The notes under the pieces are model-generated. The model saw nothing but the letters and a program-made list of their open reading frames with translations, was not told the DNA's origin and did not search any database. Of a DNA stretch of 64,000 nucleotides, positions 50,502 through 59,869 are shown piece by piece. The position numbers were made by a program, and so were the translations under genes. Position 1 is the stretch's first letter. The number at the start of each line of letters is the position of its first letter. This stretch comes from Faecalibacterium hattorii (lineage in GTDB: Bacteria; Bacillota; Clostridia; Oscillospirales; Ruminococcaceae): contig NZ_PRLC01000003.1 in assembly GCF_003287455.1 (NCBI RefSeq), positions 124,001-188,000 of the forward strand, written 5' to 3'.

Positions 50502-51269
50502 TCAATCCAGTTCGTACATCAGGGTGTGGATCACAAAGGGCAGCTGCTTTTCCCAGCTGGCTTCGCTGTGGGTGCCGCCGGGCACCAGACGGGACGTCAG
50601 ATGGATGCCGCGGATCATGATCTTGCTGCACATCTCCGCAAAGCCCTTGCGCATCCCGTCGTGGTTGCCCATCTCGCGGGAACCGTAGTCCATGTAAAGC
50701 ACCGTGCCCGGTTCGAGCTTGGCACGGCCCACAAGGCCGTCAAGCTTTTCCGGCGAGACCCAGATGGAGGGCGACAGCGCCGCCGCCCGGCTGAAGACGT
50801 CATTGTGATTGAGCAGGGCGTACAGGCTCATCAGGCCGCCCATGGAGCTGCCGCCGATGAAGGTGTGCCCCCGGTCGGGCAGAGTGCGGAAATTGCGGTC
50901 GATGAAGGGCTTGAAGCGGTGGATGAACCAGCTCATCGTGGCCGCGCCCTTGCCGTCAAAGTGGCCGTACTGGGGGTCATCGAAGCGGTAGGGCGAATAC
51001 TCCACCAGCCGCTCGTTGTTCGGCCCCGCGTTGCACTCCACCGCCGCCACGATGAGCGGCGTGTCGGTGTAGTCCAGATAATCCGCCATGCCCCAGCTCT
51101 TGCCGTAGGTAGCGTCCTCGTCGAAGAAGACGTTCTGGCCGTCGAACATATACAGCACCGGATACCGGCGGTCCGGCTCGGCCTCGTACATGGTGGGCAG
51201 ATAGACATAGACCCGCCGCTGCTCCGTGCCGTTCACTGCCGGGTAGCTCACGCTCCATTTTTTGATCAT
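50502..51269 (-). CDS. esterase of the alpha/beta-hydrolase (YbbA/EsD-like) family
   Basis: 255 residues. YPVLYMFDGQNVFFDED (oxyanion region), FIGGSSMGGLMSL (Ser nucleophile), SPSIWVSPE and GGTHSEASW (catalytic His) are the classical putative-esterase blocks. First gene of the esterase-esterase-ATP-grasp operon. Confidence 0.88.
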   Translation of the reverse strand: MIKKWSVSYPAVNGTEQRRVYVYLPTMYEAEPDRRYPVLYMFDGQNVFFDEDATYGKSWGMADYLDYTDTPLIVAAVECNAGPNNERLVEYSPYRFDDPQYGHFDGKGAATMSWFIHRFKPFIDRNFRTLPDRGHTFIGGSSMGGLMSLYALLNHNDVFSRAAALSPSIWVSPEKLDGLVGRAKLEPGTVLYMDYGSREMGNHDGMRKGFAEMCSKIMIRGIHLTSRLVPGGTHSEASWEKQLPFVIHTLMYELD

Positions 51270-51361
51270 TTCCAGCTCCCTCTCAATCCTGTTACTGTGC
51301 TTTTAGTCTAGCACCAATAGGGAAGAATTGCAATTGTATGGAACGCAATCCATTCCGCCAA

Positions 51362-51506
51362 CGGGCTTGCCCTCTCCGTCATCGCTAACGCGATGCCAGC
51401 TCCCCCAAAGTGGGAGGTTTTTCGCAATACCGGCAGGTTCATCTTCTCGGAAAGCTCCCCCTTTGGGGGAGCTGGCAAAGCCGACAGGCTTTGACTGAGA
51501 GGGCAA
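51362..51506. repeat. dispersed palindromic repeat (two modules)
   Basis: GGCTTGCCCTCTCCGTCATCGC...GCGATGCCAGCTCCCCCAAAGTGGGAG, then AAGCTCCCCCTTTGGGGGAGCTGGCAAAGCC...GGCTTTGACTGAGAGGGCAAAGCC. Outer arms are mutually inverted, so the whole 145 bp can fold into one structure. Lies between the esterase operon promoter side and the ilvE stop. Confidence 0.85.
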
Positions 51507-51594
51507 AGCCGTTTGGGTTATACAGCAAACGCCGTCCGGTGAGCTACTGGACGGCGCTTGCAAAAATTCTGAACGGTCGGGGGAGAGGAGCTGC

Positions 51595-52674
51595 TTAGTA
51601 CTTCTTCTCCACGGGCACGATCCAGCCCTTCGTATCGGGGATCTTGCCCCACTGCATACCGGTCATGGTATCGTACAGCTTCTGGGTGACAGCGCCGATC
51701 TTGCCGTCGCCGATGTAAGCGTGCTCGCCCTTCCAGACCAGCTCCTTGACGGGGGAGACGACAGCGGCGGTGCCGGTGCCGAAGACTTCCTCCAGCTTGC
51801 CCTCGCGGGCAGCCTGCATGATGTCAGCGATGGCCAGCTTGCCCTCGATGACCTCATAGCCCCAATCCTTCAGCAGCTCGATGCAGCTGCGGCGGGTGAC
51901 GCCGGGCAGAACCGTGCCAACGGTAGCGGCGGTGTATACCTTGCCGTCGATCTTGAACATGATGTTCATGCTGCCGACTTCCTCGACGTACTTCTTCTCA
52001 ACGCCGTCCAGCCACAGCACCTGTGCATAGCCCTGCTCCTCGGCCAGCTCGCCAGCCTTGATGGAAGCAGCGTAGTTGCCGCCGCACTTGGTAAAGCCGG
52101 TCAGGCCGGGAGCGGCACGGATGTACTCGTCCTCCACATAGATGCGGACGGGGTTGATGCCCTCGGCATAGTAAGCGCCCGACGGTGCGCAGATGATGCA
52201 GAAGATGTAGTGCTTGGAAGCGTGGACGCCCAGACCCACATCGTTTGCAAAGATGAAGGGGCGGATGTACAGGGAGGCACCATCGGAGTGGGGCACCCAG
52301 TCGCGTTCCACATCCACCAGAGCCTCAACGGCCTGAATATAATCCTCCACGGGGATCTTAGGGATGCACAGACGGTCGGCAGAATCTTGGAAGCGCTTTG
52401 CGTTGCACTCCGGGCGGAACAGCTGCACGGTGTCGTCCGCGGTGCGGTAAGCCTTCATGCCCTCAAAGATCTCCTGTGCGTAGTGGAACACGACAGTGGC
52501 CGGGTCCAGCGAGAACGGAGCATAGGGGACGATGCGGGCATCGTGCCAGCCCTCGCCCTCGGTGTAGTCCATAACGAACATATGGTCGGTGAACTTCTTG
52601 CCGAAGCCGAGCTTCGTCTCGTCTTGCGGCTTCTCCTTCGGATGGGTAGTCCGGGTGATCTTGATATCCAACAT
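51595..52674 (-). CDS. ilvE: branched-chain amino acid aminotransferase
   Basis: 359 residues, the longer class IV aminotransferase form. Motifs: VFHYAQEIFEGMKAYR, LYIRPFIFA, GFTKCGGNYAASIKA with the PLP lysine and EVGSMNIMF, GTGTAAVVSPV. Last step of Leu, Ile and Val synthesis. Single gene with its own promoter at 52,758-52,785. Confidence 0.96.
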   Translation of the reverse strand: MLDIKITRTTHPKEKPQDETKLGFGKKFTDHMFVMDYTEGEGWHDARIVPYAPFSLDPATVVFHYAQEIFEGMKAYRTADDTVQLFRPECNAKRFQDSADRLCIPKIPVEDYIQAVEALVDVERDWVPHSDGASLYIRPFIFANDVGLGVHASKHYIFCIICAPSGAYYAEGINPVRIYVEDEYIRAAPGLTGFTKCGGNYAASIKAGELAEEQGYAQVLWLDGVEKKYVEEVGSMNIMFKIDGKVYTAATVGTVLPGVTRRSCIELLKDWGYEVIEGKLAIADIMQAAREGKLEEVFGTGTAAVVSPVKELVWKGEHAYIGDGKIGAVTQKLYDTMTGMQWGKIPDTKGWIVPVEKKY

Positions 52675-52757
52675 GATAAATTTTCCCTCTTTTCTGATCT
52701 TACACAGCTGACACGCGCGGCTCCTCCCGCGCCTGAAAATGCCGAATGTTGTCTTCT

Positions 52758-52785
52758 ATTATAATAGCATGAGCACATTTTTCAA
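52758..52785 (-). promoter_or_regulatory. ilvE promoter
   Basis: Minus strand TTGAAA (52780-52785), 16 bp, TATAAT (52758-52763), giving a leader of about 75 nt with a GGCGCGGGAGGAGCCGCGC hairpin. A T-box is not evident in so short a leader. Confidence 0.7.
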
Positions 52786-52857
52786 GGAAACACAAAATCT
52801 TTCATGTTTGGGGGCTGTAAGTTGCCGGGAATTGTGATATTATTTGAAAAGGAATTA

Positions 52858-53045
52858 ACCTCTCAGTCTCGCCTACGGCTCGCCAGTCGTCCTCCCTCTG
52901 TCGCGTACGCGACATCTCCCTCCGGCCGGAGGGAGTCTTTCCTAGTAGGGGAGCCTCTGGCGAAACCGGGAACTCTGCGAAGACTGCCAAGGCCTCCCCT
53001 ACAAGGGGAGGTGGCATTGCGAAGCAATGACGGAGAGGTTGTACG
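52858..53045. repeat. dispersed palindromic repeat, composite
   Basis: AACCTCTCAGTCTCGCC...then an inserted unit CCTCCCTCTGTCGCGTACGCGACATCTCCCTCCGGCCGGAGGGAG, then CTAGTAGGGGAGCCTCTGGCG...AAGGCCTCCCCTACAAGGGGAGGTGGCATTGCG...GCAATGACGGAGAGGTTGTACGAAGGA. The flanks match the 40.87-41.01 kb copy; the middle block looks like a second repeat type inserted in the first. Confidence 0.85.
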
Positions 53046-53078
53046 AAGGACAAGTATGCAATCAGAGGGACAAAACAC

Positions 53079-53732
53079 ATGATTCAAGGTGTCATTTTTG
53101 ATATGGACGGCCTGATGTTCGACACGGAGCGGATGTGGGCAACATTCTGGGAACCGGCGCTTGCGGCGCTGGGGCTTCCTTATAAGGAAGGGCTGGCGGA
53201 AGCCGAGCGGGGCACCGCCGGGGAAACTTCGCGGAATATCGTCCGTAGTTTCTACGGAGAGGACTGCGACGCCAACGCCATCATCGACAGTCTGCACCGG
53301 GTGGCGGACAAAGTGTTCCAGAAGCCGGTACCCAAAAAGCCGGGTCTGGATGAGCTGCTGGCGTGGCTGGACGAGCAGCACATCCCCATGGCAGTGGCTT
53401 CCTCCAGCCGGATGCACATCATCCAGCGCAACCTCGACAATTGGGGCCTGACCCATTACTTCAAGACGCTGGCGTCCGGCCAGCAGGTCACCCACTCCAA
53501 GCCCGACCCGGAAATCTTCCTCTTGGCGGCACAGCAGCTGGGCGTGGAACCGGCCCGCTGCCTTGTATTGGAGGACAGCTACAACGGCGTCCGCGCCGGG
53601 GCGGCGGGCGGCTTCGTCACCGTGATGGTGCCCGACCTGCTCCCCGCCGACGACGAGATGCGCAGCCTGTACACGGCAGAGTGCAAGAGCCTGACCGAGG
53701 TGCTGGAGCGTCTGAAAGCAAACGAATTCTAA
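53079..53732 (+). CDS. HAD-superfamily phosphatase / beta-phosphoglucomutase-like
   Basis: 217 residues. HAD motif I FDMDGLMFDTE (Asp 8, Asp 10), motif II ASSSRM, motif III HSKPDPEIF and motif IV LEDSYNGVRAG. With a helical cap of the subfamily I type. Hydrolyses or isomerises a small phosphometabolite; substrate unknown. Upstream is a composite palindromic repeat. Confidence 0.9.
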   Translation: MIQGVIFDMDGLMFDTERMWATFWEPALAALGLPYKEGLAEAERGTAGETSRNIVRSFYGEDCDANAIIDSLHRVADKVFQKPVPKKPGLDELLAWLDEQHIPMAVASSSRMHIIQRNLDNWGLTHYFKTLASGQQVTHSKPDPEIFLLAAQQLGVEPARCLVLEDSYNGVRAGAAGGFVTVMVPDLLPADDEMRSLYTAECKSLTEVLERLKANEF

Positions 53733-53734
53733 GC

Positions 53735-53764
53735 AAAAACCACCGGTGCTCCGGTGGTTTTTTC
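53735..53764. terminator. terminator between HAD gene and cysteine desulfidase gene
   Basis: AAAAACCACCGG-tgct-CCGGTGGTTTTTT: strong, with T- and A-runs on both sides, serving both convergent genes. Confidence 0.88.
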
Positions 53765-53771
53765 TGTCTGC

Positions 53772-55052
53772 TTATTTGCAGCCGACCATGATATCGATGA
53801 TCTCGCGGTTGGTCTCCTTCATGCCCTGCTTGCCGAGACGGCCTACGTTCCGCAGGGAGTTTTCGACCCCCTTGGCCACGATGCCGTCGCCGCCGCGGAA
53901 CTGCTGGCCCCGGATGTACATATTATAGCCGAGCAGTCCGGCTTCCACCGCTGTGGCGATCTTAGCGGCGCAGGACGCCTTGGCACCATCGCAGATGACG
54001 CCGGACACCACGGCCAGCGCATTGACGACGGTGTGGATGACGGCTTCGTACCCGCCGCCGCAGAGATAAGCGATGCCCGCACCGGCCCCCGCCCCCGCGC
54101 TGATGGCCCCGCAGTAGGCCGACAGGCGGCCGATGGGGGTCTTTTCGTGGATGGTGGTCAGGTTGGAGAGGGTCAAGGCCCGGTAAAGCTGCTCGTCGCC
54201 GGCCTTCAGCTCCCGCGCATAGACGATGACCGGCACCGAGGTGGTGATGCCCTGATTGCCGCTGCCGGAGTTGATGACCACGGGCTGCTCGCAGCCGTTC
54301 ATCCGGGCGTCGGAACCGGCGGCGGCGTAGGCTTTGGCCCGGACACGGACGTTGTCGCCCTCCATGTCCAGCAGGACGCTGCCGATGTTCGCGCCGTAAT
54401 CGCCCCGCAAGCCTTCCTCGGCAATGGCCATGTTATATTTGATCTGGGGATCCAGAATGGGCTTCACGTCCTCGATGTCCACCGTGCTGGCGAAGTCCCA
54501 AATGTGCTCCATATCCAGCAGACTGCGGTCGGTCAGGTTTTCCTCCTCGTCGCCGTGAACGGGCAGGTCCAGCAGCACTTCGCCGTCCTTTTCCATGTGG
54601 ACGATGTTGGTGTGGAAGACTGCGATCCGCACTTGGGCCGAGTGCCCGCCCTTCCAGACCGTCACGATGATGTCGAAGGTCACGCCATTGTCCACATGCT
54701 CGACCGTGATCTCGGTCTGATCCAGATAGGCAAGGATGGCTTTCGTTTCCTCCGGCGTCACGTCGGCGATGACCTCCAGCTTCTGTTCCGGGCGGCCCGC
54801 CACGATGCCCGCAGCGGCCGCAGCTTCCAGACCTTTACGGTTGTCGGTGTTGGGCACGATGACTGACTTCACGTTCTTGATCATGCTGCCGCTGGCCCCG
54901 ACGCACACACGCTCCGGCACGGCCCCCAGCGTCTTCCGGGCCACGGCGGCGGCATAGGCCACTGCAATGGGTTCGGTGCAGCCCATGGCAGGGATGAGTT
55001 CTTCCTTCAATATCTGAAGATAAGCCTGATATCGCAGTTCTGTTTTTTCCAT
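53772..55052 (-). CDS. cyuA: L-cysteine desulfidase family protein (UPF0597)
   Basis: 426 residues. AMGCTEPIAVAYAAA with the Cys ligand near the start, GASGSMIKNVKSV, VVINSGSGNQGIT and CGAISAGAGAGAGIAYLCGG and GVICDGAKASCAAKIA: these are the conserved Fe-S-binding and active-site blocks of CyuA/YhaM. It degrades L-cysteine to pyruvate, ammonia and sulfide. Serine dehydratase-like proteins share this fold, so the substrate is probable rather than certain. Confidence 0.85.
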   Translation of the reverse strand: MEKTELRYQAYLQILKEELIPAMGCTEPIAVAYAAAVARKTLGAVPERVCVGASGSMIKNVKSVIVPNTDNRKGLEAAAAAGIVAGRPEQKLEVIADVTPEETKAILAYLDQTEITVEHVDNGVTFDIIVTVWKGGHSAQVRIAVFHTNIVHMEKDGEVLLDLPVHGDEEENLTDRSLLDMEHIWDFASTVDIEDVKPILDPQIKYNMAIAEEGLRGDYGANIGSVLLDMEGDNVRVRAKAYAAAGSDARMNGCEQPVVINSGSGNQGITTSVPVIVYARELKAGDEQLYRALTLSNLTTIHEKTPIGRLSAYCGAISAGAGAGAGIAYLCGGGYEAVIHTVVNALAVVSGVICDGAKASCAAKIATAVEAGLLGYNMYIRGQQFRGGDGIVAKGVENSLRNVGRLGKQGMKETNREIIDIMVGCK

Positions 55053-55092
55053 TCCAAATGTCCTTTATCGTTGTTGTGAGTCGCTTTGCTTC

Positions 55093-55121
55093 ATTGTACA
55101 AAAAACGCCCCCAAAAAACAA
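55093..55121 (-). promoter_or_regulatory. promoter of the cysteine desulfidase gene
   Basis: Minus strand TTGTTT (55116-55121), 17 bp, TACAAT (55093-55098). A GCCCC/GGGGC stem (55107-55136) overlaps the -35. Confidence 0.6.
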
Positions 55122-55181
55122 GGTTTCTTAGGGGCACTTTCGCCAAACATCAGCTTTATGGAAATGAAGTCCTCTAAAAAA

Positions 55182-55222
55182 CAACCTCCCTTCTGACACT
55201 GTGATCGTCGGAAGGGAGGTTG
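55182..55222 (-). terminator. terminator of the nine-gene sugar operon
   Basis: CAACCTCCCTTC (55182-55193) with GAAGGGAGGTTG (55211-55222); on the minus strand TTTTTT follows. Lies 140 bp after the last gene. Confidence 0.8.
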
Positions 55223-55360
55223 CCTTTTAAGGAGAATGGGTTGATGAAGAAGGTATCATTTTAAGAATATATCTATGTATTTTCAGCGTAAATCCCGGAT
55301 TGTTTTTTCCACGAGGCAATTTGCATCTCATAAAATACGCTTCTTCCGGTTTTCGCGCGT

Positions 55361-56188
55361 TTATATTCTTTCCTTATACCAGTCCATCGCCTGCTTCATC
55401 GCAGCTTCGGGGGCAAAGACATAGCGGCGGTCCAGCACTTCCAGACCCAGCGCACCGGTATAATGGATTGCCTTGAGCTTTTCCAGTGCCCCGTCCAGAT
55501 CCAAAACACCATCGCCGGGCACCAGATGCCCGCCGGGGTTGCCGTCTACAAAATGGACGTGTCCCAGATTCTCCGGGCCGATCACATCAAGGAAGGTGGA
55601 GAAGGTATCCACCGCCGTGGTGGCGATGACATCCGTATCCGCCAAGCCCATAAGGCGCGGGCTGTTGACCGTGCGTAGCAGACGGCGCAGCTGGCTTGCC
55701 TCATTGCAGATGTGGGTGGTGTACTTGGTAAAAGGCTCTACCGCCAGCGTCACGCCCTCCTGCTCTGCCTTGCGGGCAATGCGTCCCATTGCCTCTGCAC
55801 ACCAGCCAAACGCGTCCTCTGCATCCACATCCAGATAAGCAAAGCCGGTGGATACCACCATGTGGTCGCAGTCCAGCTGCACGGCCGCTTCGATGTGCTG
55901 GTTGAAAAAGTCCACCGTGCGATCCCGATAGACCTTATCCGGATGAGAAACGCTGATGGCATACACGCACTGCTCCGGCGTAAAGCAGCGCAGAGCAAGA
56001 TGATGTGCCTTGATCTTGCGGTTCAGCTCAGCCAGACGGGCAGCGTCGAAATCCTCCAGATGGAGGTGGGGGCCGGATGCCCACAGTTCGATAGACTGAT
56101 AGCCCAGCCGCTCAGCAGATTCCAGAAAATAATCCAGCGTATAGCGCTTGTAATGATAATTTGCTGCACACAACTGTGAAAGTTCCAT
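55361..56188 (-). CDS. FrlC-like sugar isomerase/epimerase (TIM barrel), paralogue 3
   Basis: 275 residues of the xylose-isomerase-like (AP endonuclease 2) superfamily. Metal-binding segments: CFTPEQCVYAIS, VSTGFAYLDVDAEDAF, LAVEPFTKYTT (Glu), LADTDVIA and HVHFVDGNPGGHLVPGDG, similar to fructoselysine 3-epimerase FrlC. Two more paralogues lie at the start of this operon. Substrate unknown. Starts 2 bp after the PfkB kinase. Confidence 0.85.
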   Translation of the reverse strand: MELSQLCAANYHYKRYTLDYFLESAERLGYQSIELWASGPHLHLEDFDAARLAELNRKIKAHHLALRCFTPEQCVYAISVSHPDKVYRDRTVDFFNQHIEAAVQLDCDHMVVSTGFAYLDVDAEDAFGWCAEAMGRIARKAEQEGVTLAVEPFTKYTTHICNEASQLRRLLRTVNSPRLMGLADTDVIATTAVDTFSTFLDVIGPENLGHVHFVDGNPGGHLVPGDGVLDLDGALEKLKAIHYTGALGLEVLDRRYVFAPEAAMKQAMDWYKERI

Positions 56189-56190
56189 CG

Positions 56191-56994
56191 TTATTGCTCC
56201 TTTTCCTGTAAATAAGGATCAAACTGCTGCACGATCCGGGTCGCAAGGGCCTTGCCCCGCGCCATGCACTGCGGGATGCTCTCCCCAAGGCTCACGCCGT
56301 AGGTGAATGCTGCGATATAAGAATCGCCTGCTCCCACCGTATTTACCACCGGCACGTTTTCCGCCGCCTGATGATAGAATCTCTGTCCATCGTAGGCAAG
56401 GCTTCCATGCTCGCCCAGCATGGCGATCACACAGCCTGCGCCCTTCGCTTTCGTGCGGCGCATAAATTCCCGGATATAGTCATCATCCTTGTCGTAGGAG
56501 AAAAAGGCGTAATCCAGATAGGGGAGAAGCGCGTCGTTGGAGGGCTGCTCCAGTCGTTTCGAAAAGTCGTAGACCCAGATCTGCCCCGGCTGGCGCAGCG
56601 CAGCGATATAACGCTCTACCTTTGCCCAGCGCTCTGCATACACGATGTCAAAGCCCTTGACAAATTCCATATCCTCCGCGGAAAGCTCGATCTCCTCCAT
56701 GGCGTTGCCGTGAAATTCCAGATGCTTTTTGTCCCCGTCTACGAGGTCCATCTTTGCCATACCGGTGGGGCGGTCGATCCTTTTGAGCACTCGCAGCGGA
56801 ATATCGCGCTGCTTCAGCCGCTCCACCAGCGCATCTGCAAAGACATCGTTGCCCAGCACGGTCATTTCGGTCACATCGCCGCCCTGCGCCTTGTAGTTGA
56901 TGGCGAAGTCGATGCTGTTGCCTGTCAGATAGTACCGGTCCATCCGGTAGTAGACATCAATGCAGTTGTCTGCCATTGCGATTGCTTTTTTCAT
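56191..56994 (-). CDS. PfkB-family sugar kinase, FrlD-like
   Basis: 267 residues. MADNCIDVYYRMDRYYLTGNSIDFAIN resembles fructoselysine 6-kinase (GDNCVDIY...GGNAVNVA), and the C-terminal NTVGAGDSYIAAFTYG is the PfkB anion-hole/catalytic Asp motif. It phosphorylates a sugar or sugar-amine. No SIS-type deglycase FrlB is present in view, so fructoselysine itself is not proven as substrate. Confidence 0.85.
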   Translation of the reverse strand: MKKAIAMADNCIDVYYRMDRYYLTGNSIDFAINYKAQGGDVTEMTVLGNDVFADALVERLKQRDIPLRVLKRIDRPTGMAKMDLVDGDKKHLEFHGNAMEEIELSAEDMEFVKGFDIVYAERWAKVERYIAALRQPGQIWVYDFSKRLEQPSNDALLPYLDYAFFSYDKDDDYIREFMRRTKAKGAGCVIAMLGEHGSLAYDGQRFYHQAAENVPVVNTVGAGDSYIAAFTYGVSLGESIPQCMARGKALATRIVQQFDPYLQEKEQ

Positions 56995-57006
56995 TCCGCA
57001 GCCCCC

Positions 57007-57438
57007 TTACTCGCCCATGACGTAGATCATATATTTGCGGTTTTTGATGCCATCGTACTCACAGAAATAAATATCCGCTGCGCTGCCCAGCTTGATCTTG
57101 CCCTCTACGATCGGAAAAACGCAGTGGTTCCCCGTAAGCAGACTCTTGAGATGGCCGGGTGCATTGCCGCCGATGGTGCCATAGGTGGGCAGATAGTGGT
57201 TATGATGGTAAGGATAGTCTTCCGGCGCGATCCGGTCCAGCGTCTCCATAATATCCTTTTCCACGCAGGGCAGGCTCTCGTTCACCATGATGCCGGTGGT
57301 CGTGTGCTCCGTGATGACATAGACGACGCCGTTCTTTACTCCGGTCTGTGCCACAAATTCACGCACCGGGTCGGTGATGCGGATCAGCTCAAACTCCTTC
57401 TCTGCGCAGATGCTTACTTCCTTCAGCTCAAATCTCAT
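57007..57438 (-). CDS. YjbQ/UPF0047 family protein
   Basis: 143 residues from MRFELKEVS, chosen because this ATG overlaps the stop of the upstream amidohydrolase by 4 bp. VVYVITEHTTTGIMVNE and SLLTGNHCVFPIVEGKIKLG are UPF0047 blocks. Some members have weak thiamine-phosphate synthase activity; the real function is unknown. Here it is embedded in a sugar operon. Confidence 0.88.
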   Translation of the reverse strand: MRFELKEVSICAEKEFELIRITDPVREFVAQTGVKNGVVYVITEHTTTGIMVNESLPCVEKDIMETLDRIAPEDYPYHHNHYLPTYGTIGGNAPGHLKSLLTGNHCVFPIVEGKIKLGSAADIYFCEYDGIKNRKYMIYVMGE

Positions 57439-58295
57439 TTGTTCTGGCCCTCCCATCCAAAAAAGCGCATTGCATTTTTCCAGTAGATCTTTTCCCTCGT
57501 CTCGGGCAGCATCTCCACGCTATCCAGCCCCCGCTTGCTGCGCACCGGGCGAATGCGGGGCGAGTCCGAACCGAACATGACCTTATCGGCCAGATTATGA
57601 TCCAGCCAGTATTCGCCCATGTCCTGCTTGAACACTTTGGGAAACAGCTGGTAGGGACCATCAAAGTTCATCAGTGCAGTGTTTGCGTAGAGATTGGGGT
57701 ACTTGAGCAGCAGAGCCGCCGTCTCCTGCACCCACGGCCAGCCGAAATGAGCAAGGCAGAGATTGACCTCCGGCCAGCGCAGCGCCACCTCCTCAAATTC
57801 CATCGGGCGGGCATACTTTGCCAGCGCATTATTTTCCAGACAGAAGCCGGCGTGGAAGATGATCGGCTTGTGGTATTTGCGGCACAGATCATACAGCGGC
57901 ACAAGGCGCTCGTCCATGGGGTACATTTTGAGCCGTGCGGTGTTCACTGCAAGTCCGGCCAGCCCCAGCTCAGCAAAGGCACGTTCCAGCTCCTGCACAG
58001 CATCGGGGCGGCGGGGGTCCACCGTTGCCATACCGATATAGAACTGTGCATCCAGCGCCACCAGCTTTGCGATCTCATCGTTGGAGATCTCCACCATCCC
58101 CGACTCCACAGAGCAGTCCTCCGGCAGCAGCACCACCCGTCCGATGTCTGCAAGCGCATACTGCTTGCGCAGCAGCGCCATGTCGGAGGGCTTCATCAGA
58201 TGATAATTCATGGCATCACAGCGGCGGCGAAAGCGCTCCTGATCCTCACAGATCGGTGCAAACAGTGCCGGATGGATATGAGTATCAATGACCAT
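57435..58295 (-). CDS. amidohydrolase-like metal-dependent hydrolase
   Basis: 286 residues. MVIDTHIHPA (H-x-H metal site at 6 and 8), IIFHAGF (His), CLAHFGWPW (His) and MFGSDSPR (Asp) make a TIM-barrel amidohydrolase of the amidohydrolase_2 group, which includes lactonases and decarboxylases. It may open a sugar lactone. Coupled to the YjbQ gene. Confidence 0.85.
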   Translation of the reverse strand: MVIDTHIHPALFAPICEDQERFRRRCDAMNYHLMKPSDMALLRKQYALADIGRVVLLPEDCSVESGMVEISNDEIAKLVALDAQFYIGMATVDPRRPDAVQELERAFAELGLAGLAVNTARLKMYPMDERLVPLYDLCRKYHKPIIFHAGFCLENNALAKYARPMEFEEVALRWPEVNLCLAHFGWPWVQETAALLLKYPNLYANTALMNFDGPYQLFPKVFKQDMGEYWLDHNLADKVMFGSDSPRIRPVRSKRGLDSVEMLPETREKIYWKNAMRFFGWEGQNK

Positions 58296-58310
58296 AGGAC
58301 AGTCTTCTCC

Positions 58311-59855
58311 TTATTTTTGCATTCTGTGCATCCTGTCCCGATTTTCCAGATAGAGATCCCGGAAAATCGGGTAATGCTCCTGATAAAATTCATGATTTTT
58401 CCGGTCTGGCTGCAAGATCCTGCCCTGCGGTAAAGCGGCACGCAGGGCGGCAAAACTTTCCAGCGCACCGACGCCCAACGCCGCCAGCATGGCGTCTCCG
58501 TAGCTAGAGCACTGGAACGGCTCCGGAATGGTCAGCGGCATTCCCGCCATGTCGCAGATGATCTGCATCCATGCAGCGTTTTTCGTGCCGCCGCCCGCTG
58601 TGATAATCCGCCGGGGCGGCACCCCCAGCTCCTCAAACAGCAGCAGGTGCTGATAGGTGGAATAGCCTACGGCTTCCAGCGCAGCGCGGTTGATCTGCGC
58701 CCGTCCATGCGTTCCTTTCAGTCCGAAGAGCATTCCGGTGGCCTCTGCGTCCTGCAGGGGGCTTCGCTCACCGTAGATATACGGCAGCATGATCAGTCCG
58801 TCGCTGCCCGGCGGCACAGCAGCCGCCTCCCGCGCCATGACTGCGTAGGCGTTTTCGCCGCCCTGCTTTTCGGCGTCCAGCTCTTTGCTGTACAGCAGGT
58901 CACGCACCCAGCGGGTCAATGTGCCCGCCGCATTGGTGCCGTCGCCCAGACAATAGGTGCCCGGCACGGTAAACGCCTTCCCACCCTTGAGGGCGCCGTT
59001 GCCCTGCGGCGAAACATAGCTGCCCACGAAGTGGTCCGTACAATAGTAATAGAACATCGAGGAGCCATACTGAAAAAAGGCCGTGCCCGGCTCCACCAGA
59101 CCCACGCTGATGGCCTCTGCCGTGGAGTCTCCGGTACCGGTAATGACCGGCGTTCCCGCGGCAAGGCCGGTCTGTGCCGCAGCCTCCGGTGTGACCGTGC
59201 CCACGATGTCTGTGGACCATGCACACGCCGCGATCTGGTCCGGGCGGCAGTACAGCCCGCACTCTGCCTCGTTCACACTGCCGTCCGCTTGGTACAGCGG
59301 TCGGAACGAGCCTTTGGCAAGGGACTGATCGATGACATATTTCCCGGTCAGGCGCGCCGTCAAAAAGGAGCTGCCCGTGAGGAAATAGGCCGTCTTTGCG
59401 TAGATCTCCGGCTCATGCCGCCGCAGCCAGAGGATCTTTGTGGCCGTGTCGCCAGAGCAGATGGGATGACCGAACAGCTCCTGCACCCGCGCCTGTCCGT
59501 AATGCTCTGTCAGCCACGCCGCTTCCTCTGATGCGCGGGCGTCGATGCCGTAGAGGATGGCCGGGCGCAGCGGGCGGCACTGTTCGTCCACCGGCAGGCA
59601 GTCGGTGCCCAATGCACTGGTGCCCACGCAGGCGATCTGCTCCGGCCGGATTCCGCTCTGTTTTATCAGGATCCGGCACAATTTGCACAGGTCGCCCCAC
59701 CAGACCGCCTCGGCCTCCTGCTCGAACCACCCGGGCTGCGGGTTGTCCATCCCATGAGGCACCGAGGCATCCGCCGCCACTCGGAAGCTTTCGTCGATCA
59801 GGATGCCGCGGGACTCAAAGGTACCGATGTCGATGCCCAGAAAATAGCGTTTCAT
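58311..59855 (-). CDS. FGGY-family carbohydrate kinase
   Basis: 514 residues from MKRYFLGIDIGTFESRG (ATP phosphate-1 motif). GTGDSTAEAISVG (phosphate-2) and AGGGTKNAAWMQIICDMAG (adenosine motif) are typical of FGGY kinases such as xylulokinase and ribulokinase. It probably phosphorylates a ketose or polyol made by the isomerases of the operon. 14 bp after the BtpA-like gene. Confidence 0.9.
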   Translation of the reverse strand: MKRYFLGIDIGTFESRGILIDESFRVAADASVPHGMDNPQPGWFEQEAEAVWWGDLCKLCRILIKQSGIRPEQIACVGTSALGTDCLPVDEQCRPLRPAILYGIDARASEEAAWLTEHYGQARVQELFGHPICSGDTATKILWLRRHEPEIYAKTAYFLTGSSFLTARLTGKYVIDQSLAKGSFRPLYQADGSVNEAECGLYCRPDQIAACAWSTDIVGTVTPEAAAQTGLAAGTPVITGTGDSTAEAISVGLVEPGTAFFQYGSSMFYYYCTDHFVGSYVSPQGNGALKGGKAFTVPGTYCLGDGTNAAGTLTRWVRDLLYSKELDAEKQGGENAYAVMAREAAAVPPGSDGLIMLPYIYGERSPLQDAEATGMLFGLKGTHGRAQINRAALEAVGYSTYQHLLLFEELGVPPRRIITAGGGTKNAAWMQIICDMAGMPLTIPEPFQCSSYGDAMLAALGVGALESFAALRAALPQGRILQPDRKNHEFYQEHYPIFRDLYLENRDRMHRMQK

Positions 59856-59869
59856 CCTGCTCTCCTTTC

